Source: Nocardioides daphniae (GTDB taxonomy: Bacteria > Actinomycetota > Actinomycetes > Propionibacteriales > Nocardioidaceae). Taken from it: a DNA stretch of 64,000 nucleotides. The notes under the pieces were generated by a model, which was not told the origin of the DNA, ran no database searches, and saw only the letters and a program-made list of their open reading frames with translations. Below are positions 10,021 to 19,552 of the stretch, piece by piece. The stretch is from assembly GCF_004777465.1 (NCBI RefSeq), contig NZ_CP038462.1, forward strand, positions 434,001 through 498,000, read 5' to 3'. Position 1 is the stretch's first letter. Every line of letters starts with the position of its first letter. Both the position numbers and the translations under genes were made by a program.

Positions 10021-11300
10021 GTGAAGACCCTCGTGATCGGTACCGGCGGCCGCGAGCACGCGCTCGCCCTGGCTCTCTCCCGTGACCCGAGCGTCACCGA
10101 GGTGCACGCAGCCCCGGGCAACCCGGGCATCGGCGCCTTCGCCATCCTGCACCCGGTCGACCTGATGGACGGCGACGCCGTGGCGGCGCTCGCCACCTCG
10201 ATCGGTGCCGACCTGGTCGTCGTCGGCCCCGAGGCCCCCCTCGTCGCAGGCGTCGCCGACGCCGTCCGCGCCGCCGGCGTGGCGGTGTTCGGCCCGTCGG
10301 CCGCGGCCGCGCAGCTCGAGGGCTCCAAGGCCTTCTCCAAGGAGGTCATGGCCGCAGCGGGCGTCCCGACCGCCGGCTCGCGGACCTGCACCACCGCCGA
10401 CGAGTACGCCGCCGCGCTCGACGCCTTCGGCGCCCCGTACGTCGTCAAAGACGACGCGTTGGCGGCCGGCAAGGGCGTGGTGGTCACTCTCGACCGTGCG
10501 GAGGCGCTCGCCCACGCCGAGGCCTGCGGCCGGGTCGTCATCGAGGAGTTCCTCGACGGCCCCGAGGTCTCCCTCTTCGCGGTCTGCGACGGTGGTACCG
10601 CCCGCCCGCTGCAGCCCGCCCAGGACTTCAAGCGGATCTTCGACGGCGGCCAGGGCCCCAACACCGGCGGCATGGGGTCGTACTCACCGCTGCCGTGGCG
10701 CCGGCCGACCTCGCCGAGACCGTGATGGCGACCGTCGTGCAGCCCACCCTCGACGAGATGGCCCGCCGCGGCGCCCCCTTCGTCGGCTGCCTCTACGTCG
10801 GCCTGGCGCTGACCGCCAGCGGCCCGCGGGTGATCGAGTTCAACGTCCGCTTCGGCGACCCCGACATCCAACCCGTGCTGGCCGTCCTCACCTCCCCGCT
10901 GGGTGAGCTGCTCAAGGCGGCGGCCGACGGCGAGCTCGACCGCGTCGCCGCGCCCACCTTCTCCGCCGGCGCCTCGGTCACCGTCGTGCTGGCCTCGGCT
11001 GGCTACCCCGAGTCGTCCTCGAAGGGCGACGTCATCACCGGCGTCGAGGATGCCGGCCTGATGGCTGACGTCGACGTGATCCACGCCGGCACCGCCACCG
11101 ACGACCAGGGCCGCCTGGTCACCGCCGGCGGCCGCGTCCTGGCCGTCCGCGCGCTCGGCAGCGACGTCGCCGAGGCCCGCGCGAAGGCGTACGCAGGCGC
11201 CGAGAAGATTTCGTTCGACGGCCTCCAGCGCCGCTCGGACATCGCAGCCGAACCGTTGGGCGTCATCGAGGGCGCCTCACTCAAGGAGTCTGACCGCTGA
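10021..11300 (+). CDS. purD: Phosphoribosylamine--glycine ligase (frameshifted)
   Basis: GARS, second step of de novo purine synthesis: ATP-dependent ligation of glycine to phosphoribosylamine. Seen: N-terminal [12 protein letters not shown] and APGNPG, the ATP-grasp core [48 protein letters not shown], and the C-terminal [11 protein letters not shown] domain. One base is missing near 10690-10697 (SYSPLPW in one frame, [10 protein letters not shown] in the next), so two half-size frames appear; restored length is 426 residues. The stop and the purB ATG overlap as TGATG, implying translational coupling. The loss of an essential biosynthetic gene is unlikely, so a sequencing error is preferred. 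Confidence 0.93.
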
Positions 11301-12720
11301 TGGCCACCGTTCCCAACGTCCTGGCGACCCGCTACGCCGCCGCCGACCTCGCCGCGATCTGGTCGCCCGAGCACAAGATCGTCCTGGAGCGTCAGCTCTG
11401 GATCGCCGTCCTCAAGGCGCAGAAGGACCTCGGCATCGACGTGCCCGACGGCGTCGTCGAGGCCTACGAGGCCGTCGTCGACCAGGTCGACCTCGGCTCC
11501 ATCGCCGACCGTGAGCGGATCACCCGCCACGACGTGAAGGCGCGCATCGAGGAGTTCTCGGCGCTCGCCGGCCACGAGCACATCCACAAGGGCATGACCT
11601 CGCGCGACCTCACCGAGAACGTCGAGCAGCTCCAGCTCAAGCAGAGCCTCGAGCTGCTGCGTGACCGCGCCGTCGCCACCCTGGCCCGCCTCGCGCGCCT
11701 GGCCACCGAGCACGAGACCACCGTGATGGCCGGCCGCTCGCACAACGTCGCCGCGCAGGCCACCACGCTGGGCAAGCGCTTCGCCACCGTCGCCGACGAG
11801 ATGCTGATCGCCGTCCAGCGCATCGAGGAGCTGCTCGCCCGCTTCCCGCTGCGCGGCATCAAGGGCCCGATGGGCACCGCCCAAGACATGCTCGACCTGC
11901 TCGACGGCGACGCCGACAAGCTCGCCGAGCTCGAGCAGCGCGTCGCCGCCCACCTCGGCTTCGACCACGTGCTGACCTCGGTCGGCCAGGTCTACCCGCG
12001 CTCGCTCGACTTCGAGGCGCTCTCCGCCGTCGTGCAGCTCGTCGCCGGCCCCTCCAACCTGGCCACCACGATCCGCCTGATGGCCGGCATCGAGCTGGTC
12101 ACCGAGGGCTTCAAGGAGGGCCAGGTCGGCTCCTCGGCGATGCCGCACAAGATGAACACCCGCTCCTGCGAGCGCGTCAACGGCCTGGCCGTCATCACCC
12201 GTGGCTACCTGTCGATGGTCGGCGAGCTCGCCGGCGACCAGTGGAACGAGGGCGACGTCTCCTGCTCCGTGGTCCGCCGCGTGGCCCTGCCCGACGCCTT
12301 CTTCGCCGCCGACGGCCTCTTCCAGACCTTCCTCACCGTGCTCGACGAGTTCGGTGCCTTCCCGGCGGTCATCCAGCGCGAGCTCGACCGCTACCTGCCC
12401 TTCCTGGCCACCACCAAGGTGCTCATGGACGCCGTCAAGAATGGCGTCGCCGCGAGGTCGCCCACGAGGTGATCAAGGAGGCTGCGGTCGGCACGGCGCT
12501 CGCGATGCGCAAGGGGCAGGTCGAGAACGACGTCTTCGAGAAGCTCGCCGCCAGCCCGGAGCTGGGCCTGACCCGCGAGCAGATCGACGCGCTGGTCGCC
12601 GACCCGATCACCTTCACCGGTGCCGCGGTCGCGCAGACCCAGGCCGTCGTACGCCAGGTCGCGGCGCTCGCCGAGAAGTACCCGGCCGCGGCGGCGTACG
12701 CCCCCGGCGCCATCCTCTGA
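11300..12720 (+). CDS. purB: Adenylosuccinate lyase (frameshifted)
   Basis: Cleaves SAICAR to AICAR and adenylosuccinate to AMP, both with release of fumarate. The fumarase/aspartase-superfamily signature is GSSAMPHKMNT (usually KMNP or KRNP), with HKGMTSRDLTEN and GRSHNVAAQATTLGKRFA for substrate binding. Restored length is 473 residues. A base is missing around 12448-12452: KNG and REVAHEVIKEAA lie in different frames, and adding one G in GGCGTCG gives KNGVGREVAHE. The ATG overlaps the purD stop, so purD-purB form one operon. Confidence 0.94.
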
Positions 12721-12739
12721 CGCCTGCCCTTCGGCGCGG

Positions 12740-13321
12740 TCAGTCCTCGACGCCCCGTCCCCAGGTCACCGTCTCGGTGACCGCGGGCGGGGCGTCGTCG
12801 CGCAGCTGGGGGTCGGGCGTCGCGCCCAGCGCACCGTTGACCGTCGAGAAGGCGTGGCGCAGGGCGACGTACGTCGTGAGCGCGAAGACCTGCCGGTCGT
12901 CGAAGCCGACGCCACGCAGCGCCGCGACGTCGTCCGGGCCGGTGGCGCTCGGGTCGAGGACGACGGCGCGCGCCCACGCGGCGAGCACGCGCAGGCGCTC
13001 CGGCAACGCCTCCAGCTCACCCTTCAGCACCGCCAGCGCCGTCTCCTCGTCGGCGAACCGGCTCAGCCGTCCGCCCCAGGCCAGCGCGCAGTAGCTGTCA
13101 CCGCGGGCCGCCGCGGTGGCGCAGACCAGGACGCCGCGCTCGACCGTGGTCAGCCCCGCGATCTCGGCGGTGCGCACCAGCAGGCTGGTGAAGGAGTCGT
13201 TGGTGGCGGGGTCGTGCGCCCAGAGCCGGGACAGGTTCATCACGAAGCCGTCCTGGTCGACGTCGGCGGCGTAGAGCGCCTCCACGTCGGGTGAGCCGGG
13301 GGGTTCGCTGAGGAAGGTCAT
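12740..13321 (-). CDS. AhpD-like/carboxymuconolactone decarboxylase-fold protein
   Basis: Soluble protein of 193 residues resembling the peroxidase-related branch of the AhpD-like superfamily. NDSFTSLLVRTAEIAGLTTVERGVL and AAARGDSYCALAWGGRLSRF look like the helical core, with a single Cys in SYCALAWG where AhpD-like proteins have CxxC or one Cys. DDRQVFALTTYVALRHAFSTVN fits the last helices. The ATG at 13319-13321 gives MTFLSEPPGS. It is convergent with purB (20 bp between stops). An antioxidant role is likely from the family, but the single cysteine means disulfide chemistry would need a partner. Confidence 0.6.
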   Translation of the reverse strand: MTFLSEPPGSPDVEALYAADVDQDGFVMNLSRLWAHDPATNDSFTSLLVRTAEIAGLTTVERGVLVCATAAARGDSYCALAWGGRLSRFADEETALAVLKGELEALPERLRVLAAWARAVVLDPSATGPDDVAALRGVGFDDRQVFALTTYVALRHAFSTVNGALGATPDPQLRDDAPPAVTETVTWGRGVED

Positions 13322-13476
13322 GCTCCATTGGAAGGCCGTCGGGGGCGGCGGGGCAACGGTCCGACGTGACTCTCGTCGCGTCTCTCCCCAGTTTGAGGGA
13401 CGGTGCTGGATGGGGATGCTGGACCAGTCCTGACCCTCGAGCTCCAAGGAGGGGCGCCACACGCGCCGCACACCAC

Positions 13477-15367
13477 ATGGGAGACCACAAGCAACACCGT
13501 CCGGGGCCGCAGCTGACGCCCGACCCCGAGCTCGGCCCCGGCGCCTCCGGCGACCCGGACGAGCGCCACCCGGCGCTGGACTTCCCGCCCGTCGACACCG
13601 ACGAGACCGGCGGCGGCTTCGACCGGGTGGTCTTCGGCGTGACGGCCGCGATCGTGCTGGCCTTCCTCGCCTGGGGCGCCACCGACACCGAGGGGCTCTC
13701 CTCCTGGTCGTCGAGCGCGCTCGGCTGGGTGATCGAGCACACCGGCTGGCTCTTCATCCTGGTCTCCAGCGGCTTCGTGGTCTTCGTGCTGTGGCTGGCG
13801 ATCGGCAAGTACGGCAACATCCCGCTCGGCCGTGACGACGAGGAGCCGGAGTTCCGAACCACCTCGTGGGTCGCGATGATGTTCAGCGCCGGCATGGGCA
13901 TCGGGCTGATGTTCTGGGGCGCCGCCGAGCCGCTGGAGTACGTCCGCAACGTCGTCCCGGGCACCGACGGCGACCACGCCGTCGAGACCGCGATGGCGCA
14001 GACCCTCTTCCACTGGACCCTGCACCCTTGGGCGATCTACTGCGTCGTCGGTCTGGCGGTCGCCTACGGCCTCTACCGCAAGGGCCGCGTCCAGCTGATC
14101 AGCGCCGTCTTCCGCCCGCTGCTCGGCAAGGCCGTCGACGGCCCGGCCGGCAAGGTCATCGACATGCTCGCGATCTTCGCGACCCTCTTCGGCTCGGCCG
14201 CCTCGCTCGGCCTGGGCGCCCTGCAGATCGCCGAGGGCTACCGGATCGTCTCCGGCGGCAGCCAGGTCACCAACGCCTTCCTGGTGCTGCTGATCGTCGG
14301 GCTCACCGTGTGCTTCATCGCCTCGGCCGTCTCCGGCGTCGCCCGCGGCATCCAGTGGCTGAGCAACATCAACATGGGTGCTGGCCCTGCTCCTGGCGCT
14401 CTTCGTCTTCCTGGTCGGCCCGACCGTCTTCGTGCTCAACATGGTGCCCACCGCGCTGGGCGCCTACGTCGACCAGATGGGCGTGATGGCCGGCCGCACC
14501 GGCGCCGAGGGCCCCGAGGTCGCCTCGTGGCTCGGCTCCTGGACCGTCTTCTACTGGGCCTGGTGGGTCAGCTGGACCCCCTTCGTCGGCATGTTCATCG
14601 CCCGCATCTCGCGCGGCCGCACCATCCGCCAGTTCGTCTCCGGCGTGCTGCTCGTGCCGAGCGTGGTGAGCCTGCTCTGGTTCGCGATCTTCGGTGGCGC
14701 CGCCATCTTCGAGACGCAGAACGGCGCCGACCTCGGCGACAACTCCACCCAGGTGCTCTTCCGGCTGCTCGACCAGTACCCGATCGCCGAGGTCACCAGC
14801 ATCCTGGTGATGGTCCTGGTCGGCATCTTCTTCGTCTCCGGCGCCGACGCGGCCTCCATCGTGATGGGGTCGCTGTCGGAGCGCGGCGCGGTCGAGCCCA
14901 AGCGGCTCAACGTCATCTTCTGGGGCTCCCTCACCGGCGCCGTTGCCGCGGTCATGCTGGTGATCGGCAACAACTCCGGCCAGGGCGGCGACGCGGCCCT
15001 CCAGGGCCTGCAGAACGTCACGATCGTGGCGGCGCTGCCGTTCGTCGCGGTGATGATCGGCATCTGCGTCTCGCTGGTGCGCGACCTCAGCCGCGACCCG
15101 ATCGTCGTACGCCGCGCCTACGCCATCTCGCGCGTCGAGGAGGCCGTCGTGCAGGGCCTCACCGACCACGGCGACGAGTTCGCCCTGGCGGTCGTGCACG
15201 ACGAGGCGGGCACCAACCCGGTCGTGCCGGCCGAGGTGGACGAGCCCGGCGCGGCCGTGGTGGCCGAGGGGGTCGCCGACGTCCCGGTCGACGTCACCCG
15301 CGACAGCGAGGCCGCCGGGACCGTCGATGACGGTGACGCTGCCGGCGACAAGCAACCGGTGGCCTGA
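13477..15367 (+). CDS. BCCT-family betaine/choline/carnitine transporter (frameshifted)
   Basis: Secondary transporter for compatible solutes (glycine betaine or related), in the cytoplasmic membrane. Hallmarks: MMFSAGMGIGLMFWGAAEPL after helix 3 and the BCCT signature SWTVFYWAWWVSWTPFVGMF, with RISRGRTIR following. A hydrophilic N terminus of about 45 residues and an acidic C-terminal tail of about 70 residues lie outside the transport core; BCCT tails often sense osmotic stress. One extra G in the GGG at about 14376-14378 splits the gene (LSNINM, then VLALLLALF); corrected length is 629 residues. The ATG at 13477 is 22 nt after AAGGAGGGG, a long spacing. Confidence 0.92.
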
Positions 15368-15381
15368 ACCCACCCGCGGAC

Positions 15382-15421
15382 GACGAAGGTCCGGCCCCCG
15401 AACGGGAGCCGGACCTTCGTC
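15382..15421. terminator. Bidirectional intrinsic-type terminator hairpin
   Basis: GACGAAGGTCCGGC (15382-15395) pairs perfectly with GCCGGACCTTCGTC (15408-15421). It sits between the convergent stops of the BCCT transporter and the secreted Big-domain protein. Confidence 0.85.
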
Positions 15422-15436
15422 ATGTCGGGGGCCGGA

Positions 15437-16189
15437 TCAGTCCTGGCGCAGCGAGCGCACCGGCGACAGCCAGCCGTCGTACGCGCCCGTGGAGCCCGTG
15501 CCCCAGAACGCCTTCAGCGGGGAGAAGTAGCGCGGACGCGGGCTCGGCGGCAGCGGCTTCGGCTTCTTGGGCAGCTTGATGCCCGGAGGTAGCCGACCTT
15601 CATGGAGCCGTTGTTCTCGTTGGCGGCCACCCACGTGATCGCCTTGCGACGGACCGAGATGATCTTGGTCTTCTTCTTGCCGATCCGGATCTGCTTGTCC
15701 GGGTTGGCCTTGTCGGCGTGGCCCCACGCGAAGTCGACGAAGAAGTCGTTCTTGTTGACGACCTTGACCTTGCCGGGACGGTTCTTGATCTTGGTGACCG
15801 AGACGTTCATCTTCGGCGACGGCTTCACGACCACGGTGAGCGTGCCGGGCACCAGCGTCTCGAATCGTCGCGGCCCAGTACTTGAAGGTGTAGGTCCCGG
15901 CCGACTTGGCGTCGGCGAGCAGCACGGTCATGCCCAGCAGGTCACCGAACATCACCTTGCCCTCGAGCACCTCCTGGATGCGGCAGACCTCCAGCACGTC
16001 GCCGTCGGGGTCGGTGTCGTTGGCGAGCAGCTCGGGCAGGGCGATGGTGTTCTCGTACATCGTGATCGTGTCGTCGACGACCACCGGCGGGGCGGCGTTG
16101 GCCGGGGCGGCCAGTGAGAGCGCCCCCAGCGTCGAGGCCACCAGACCGGTGGCGAGGAGGGCGGCGAGGCGTGAAGTCAGTCTGCGCAT
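15437..16189 (-). CDS. Secreted protein with bacterial Ig-like (Big_9-type) domain (two frameshifts)
   Basis: Exported protein of about 250 residues. A signal peptide (RLAALLATGLVASTLGALSLA, cut after PANA) is followed by a domain reading DDTITMYENTIALPELLAND then TDPDGDVLE, the pattern of tandem cadherin/Big_9 modules in cell-surface proteins. A basic Lys-rich region with KVKVVNKNDFFVDFAWG follows, and the protein ends SPVRSLRQD. The frame breaks near 15860 (KYWA to the next frame) and near 15590 (VGYL to PPGIKLPKK). The ATG is at 16187-16189. It is divergent from purC. Function is unknown; a wall-exposed adhesive or structural role is inferred from the module type. Confidence 0.65.
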   Translation of the reverse strand: MRRLTSRLAALLATGLVASTLGALSLAAPANAAPPVVVDDTITMYENTIALPELLANDTDPDGDVLEVCRIQEVLEGKVMFGDLLGMTVLLADAKSAGTYTFKYWAATIRDAGARHAHRGREAVAEDERLGHQDQEPSRQGQGRQQERLLRRLRVGPRRQGQPGQADPDRQEEDQDHLGPSQGDHVGGRQREQRLHEGRLPPGIKLPKKPKPLPPSPRPRYFSPLKAFWGTGSTGAYDGWLSPVRSLRQD

Positions 16190-16315
16190 GGGGAGGAAAC
16201 TAGCGGCTGGCGCCGACGCTCCGCAGGCGTATCGCCAGTCGTCCCCGGGGGCGGGCCGGCGGCTGTGGACTGTCCGACGGGGAGCGCTCAGGTCCGCACG
16301 ACGCCGAACGGTGGT

Positions 16316-16321
16316 TAGGCT
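16316..16321 (+). promoter_or_regulatory. -10 hexamer TAGGCT of purC
   Basis: TAGGCT followed by 6 nt and the purC GTG at 16328; leaderless geometry. Confidence 0.5.
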
Positions 16322-16327
16322 CTGGGC

Positions 16328-17222
16328 GTGGCCGACCTCAACATTCCCGCTGCTCCCGCGATCGACGGCACCACCCACCTGCACAGCGGCAAGGTGCGCG
16401 ACCTGTACCGGATCGACGAGGGCGAGCACGCCGGCCGCCTCCTCATGGTGGCCAGCGACCGGATCTCGGCCTACGACCACGTCCTCTCCTCGACCATCCC
16501 CGACAAGGGCGAGATCCTCACCCGGATGTCGCTGTGGTGGTTCGACCAGCTCTCCGACCTGGTGCCCAACCACGTCGTCTCCACCGACGTGCCCGACGCC
16601 GTCGCCGGGCGGGCGGTGATCTGCGAGAACCTCGACATGTACCCCGTCGAGTGCGTGGCCCGCGGCTACCTGACCGGCTCCGGCCTGGCCGACTACGAGG
16701 CCACCGGCGAGGTCTGCGGCATCGCGCTGCCGGCCGGCCTCGAGGACGGCTCCGGCTGCCGTCGCCGATCTTCACCCCCGCCGCGAAGGCCGCCGTGGGC
16801 GACCACGACGAGAACGTCTCGTACGCCGCCGTCGAGGGCGTCGTGGGCGCCGAGCGCGCCGCCGAGCTGCGTGACCTGACCCTGGCGATCTACGCCCGCG
16901 CCGAGGAGGTCGCCCGCGAGCGCGGCATCATCCTGGCGGACACCAAGTTCGAGTTCGGCGCCCGCACCGACGGCACCACCGTGCTCGGCGACGAGGTCCT
17001 CACCCCGGACTCCTCGCGCTTCTGGCCTGCCTCCGACTGGCAGCCGGGCCTGATCCAGCCGTCGTACGACAAGCAGATCGTGCGCAACTGGCTGACCTCC
17101 GACGCCTCGGGCTGGGACCGCTCCTCCGACACCCCCCCCCGTCGCTCCCCATCGAGGTCGTCGAGCTGACCCGCTCGAAGTACGTGGAGGCGTACGAGCG
17201 CCTCACCGGCCTCACCTTCTGA
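16328..17222 (+). CDS. purC: SAICAR synthetase (two frameshifts)
   Basis: Phosphoribosylaminoimidazole-succinocarboxamide synthase: condenses CAIR with aspartate using [12 protein letters not shown] near the N terminus, [25 protein letters not shown] and LADTKFEFG are the conserved substrate- and metal-binding segments, ending with [17 protein letters not shown]. About 297 residues when corrected. Frames break near 16752-16760 (LEDGS to LPSPIFTP) and at the C8 run 17133-17140 (SSDTPP to [10 protein letters not shown]). Both fall beside C-rich runs, typical of sequencing error. It has its own leaderless promoter and is not in an operon with purS. Confidence 0.93.
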
Positions 17223-17385
17223 CCGAGGTCGCCCAGCTGGCTGAGCGAGCTCGAAGAGCGCGTCCAGGCGCTCCCAGAACTTTTTCTCGATTTCTTTCCT
17301 CCAGGTGCATCCGTGCGGGGCACAACTGCGGAGAAGAGGGCAACAGGGCGCCACGGTGGCGCCCGGACGATCGAGAGGAAGTCCC

Positions 17386-18023
17386 ATGAAGCGCCTCACC
17401 GGTTCCATCGCAGCCCTCGCCACGGCCGCCACCGTCTTCGCCACCGTCGGCCCGGTCAGCCCGGCCAACGCCGCCCCAAGGAGCGTTCGCTCGTCAAGGT
17501 CCTCACCTCCGACGGCAACCACTTCGACAAGAACCGCAACGACTTCGACATCGTCACCGAGGCCGCCCTGGCCGTGGTGAAGGCGAAGCCCGAGTCGCCC
17601 GTCGCCCTGCTGGCCGACGGCAGCGTCAAGCTGACCGCCTTCATCCCCAACGACGAGGCCTTCCGCCTGCTCGCCCAGGACCTGACCGGCAAGCGCCTCA
17701 AGTCCGAGAAGCGGATCTTCAACACCCTGGTCAAGGTGGCCGGCGTCGACACCATCGAGCAGGTCCTGCTCTACCACGTGGTGCCGGGCGTGAAGATCAA
17801 CAGCAAGGCGGCCCTCAAGGCCAACAACGCGGTGCTCACCACCGCGCAGGGCGGCACCTTCAAGGTCAAGGTCCGCGGGGGCAAGAAGCCGCAGATCAAG
17901 CTGCTCGACCGCGACCCCAACAACCGCAACCCGCGCGTGATCCTGTCGAAGGTCGACATCAACAAGGGCAACAAGCAGATCGCGCACGGCATCGACCGCG
18001 TGCTGCGCCCGATCGACCTCTGA
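17386..18023 (+). CDS. Secreted fasciclin (FAS1) domain protein (frameshifted near signal peptide)
   Basis: Exported FAS1-domain protein of about 212 residues, of the MPT70/MPT83 type. The signal peptide ends PVSPANA. The FAS1 core shows KLTAFIPNDEAFRLLAQDL, VLLYHVVPGVKI, and an H-box-like end IAHGIDRVLRPIDL. One base is missing in the CCCC at about 17474-17477 (ANAAP, then KERSLVKVLTSDG). The ATG at 17386 follows GAGAGGAAGTCCC. sigK and rskA follow directly, as mpt70/mpt83 associate with sigK-rskA in mycobacteria, so this is probably a SigK target. The preceding 163 bp hold a CATCCG (about 17308-17313) that may be a SigK-type -35; I see nothing else there. Confidence 0.82.
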
Positions 18024-18194
18024 CCTGGTCGACCGCTCGAGTCGTGAGGTCGAGTCGTGAGCACCGCACTCGGGCCCCCGGGCCCGACCTCGGTCGCCGG
18101 CCGTCCCGGGACGCAGAGCGTCGCGGGGCGGCCGGCCACGACGCCGCTCGCCACCGTGCCTCCTCAGACGCCCCGGGCGCTGACCGACAGGCTG

Positions 18195-18200
18195 TACGGT
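18195..18200 (+). promoter_or_regulatory. -10 hexamer TACGGT of sigK
   Basis: TACGGT followed by 6 nt and the GTG at 18207, which favours this start over the in-frame GTG at 18057. The 18024-18206 gap otherwise holds only GC-rich sequence with a CGGGCCC palindrome near 18070. Confidence 0.45.
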
Positions 18201-18206
18201 GTCGGC

Positions 18207-18765
18207 GTGAGCGCCCGAACCGACGAGCGGACGGTCGTCGACCTGGCTGCCGGGCTGCGCGACGGCGACCGTGACTGCCTCGAAGAGGTCTACCGCCGCT
18301 GGTCCCCGCTCGTGCACTCCGTGGCCCTTCGCGCGCTCGGCGCCCACCACGAGGCGGAGGACGTCACGCAGCAGGTCTTCATCTCGGCCTGGCGCAGCCG
18401 CCACCCTCCCCCGACCGCCAGCCCTGCCGGCCTGGCTGATCGGATCACCCGCCGCCGGGTGGCCGACCGCGACGGGCCGGACGCCCGAAGGTCGCCTCCG
18501 GCTGGTGAGGCGCGTCCGCCACCGACGAGGCCCTCGCTCCCGACGCGACGGGCGCGTGGTCGACCGGCTGTGCTCGCCCAGGCAGGTCGACGACCTGGGT
18601 GAGCCGCGGCGTACGATCCTGCGACTGGCCTTCCACGAGGACCTCACCCACGAACAGATCTCGACCCGGACCGGGCTGCCGCTCGGCACCGTGAAGAGCC
18701 ACCTGCGACGCGGGCTGGTCCACCTACGACGGACGCTGGAGGAGGTGCGTCATGAGTTCGCCTGA
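18207..18765 (+). CDS. sigK: ECF RNA polymerase sigma factor, SigK-like (several frameshifts)
   Basis: Group 4 sigma factor. Region 2 is seen as DCLEEVYRRWSPLVHSVALR and HHEAEDVTQQVFISAWRSR; region 4 as RRTILRLAFHEDLTHEQIST then RTGLPLGTVKSHLRRGLVHL, the recognition helix for the -35 element. The linker between (18400-18590) switches frame several times, so the written length of about 186 residues is approximate. It overlaps the anti-sigma gene by 14 nt, and gene order (fasciclin, sigma, anti-sigma) matches the SigK/RskA arrangement. RskA presumably holds it inactive at the membrane until a redox or other signal; that part is family knowledge. Confidence 0.82.
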
Positions 18766-19500
18766 GCACGACCACGTCGCGACCGACCTCCTGGCCGCCC
18801 TCGCCATGGGCGACGACCCGGCCGAGCTCGGCCCTCGACGCCGACGCGCGCGACCACCTCGCCTCCTGCCCCAGCTGCACCGACGAGGTCGCGGCGCTGC
18901 GCGAGACCCTCGAGCTGATCGCGGCCGGCGGCGGTACGACGCTGACGCCCCCGCCCCCCTCGGTCTGGGAGGCCGTCAAGGCCGAGATCGACCGCCCGGC
19001 CGGTGCGCCGGCAGCGGCGCCCGCCCCGGTGACCTCGCTCGCCAGCCGCGACGCGGCGTCCCGACCTGGCTGGCCACCGTCGCCGCCACGGTCGCCCTGG
19101 CTGCCGGGGTCGGCCTCGGCGCCTGGGTCGTCCAGCCCGACGAGAAGGACGACGCCACTCCGCAGGCGCAGGTCCTGGGCGAGGCCCCCCTGGCCTCCCT
19201 CGACGCGGCGGCGGAGGACCGCGGTGCTGCGGTCGTACGCCGTGCCGACGACCACCTCGTCCTGCACGTCGAGGCCAGTGACCTCGGCGGCCCCGACGGC
19301 ACCCGTGAGGTGTGGCTGATCAACGTCGACGGCAAGCGGATGGTCTCCCTCGGGCTCCTGCCTGTCGGGGAGGCCGGCGACTTCGACTTCCCCGAGCGCC
19401 TGCTCGACCAGGCTACCGGATCGTCGACATCTCCTTCGAGCCCGACGACGGCAACCCGGTGCACTCCGGGACGAGCCTGGCGCGCGGCGAGATCGCCTGA
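18752..19500 (+). CDS. rskA: Anti-sigma-K factor RskA-like, membrane protein (three frameshifts)
   Basis: Single-pass anti-sigma factor. An N-terminal zinc-binding anti-sigma domain has the HxxxCxxC pattern in DHLASCPSCTDEV; one transmembrane helix is WLATVAATVALAAGVGLGAWVV; the periplasmic RskA domain shows VVRRADDHLVLHVEASDL, EVWLINVDGKRMVSLGLLP and YRIVDISFEPDDGNPVHSG. Frames break near 18830, 19060 and 19412; corrected length is about 249 residues. The ATG at 18752 overlaps sigK. By family knowledge it sequesters SigK and is degraded by regulated proteolysis; the target here is inferred from the neighbouring FAS1 gene. Confidence 0.82.
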
Positions 19501-19540
19501 GCCACGCGCTCCGGGTACTCCCCCGTGTGGTGCGGACCAC

Positions 19541-19546
19541 TACATT
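19541..19546 (+). promoter_or_regulatory. -10 hexamer TACATT, leaderless promoter
   Basis: TACATT followed by 6 nt and the ATG at 19553 of the acyl-CoA ligase. Confidence 0.5.
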
Positions 19547-19552
19547 CGCTCC

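Noticed and set aside
8283..11084. Very long minus-strand open frame (933 codons) across the SDR, LHH and purD genes
   Set aside because: It is antisense to recognisable proteins, has composition typical of GC-rich shadow frames (His/Arg/Gly/Asp) and no domain or promoter.
18057..18206. Extended N terminus for sigK from GTG 18057
   Set aside because: The extra 50 residues are Pro/Gly/Thr-rich with no sigma-factor similarity, and a TACGGT hexamer sits at leaderless spacing before GTG 18207.
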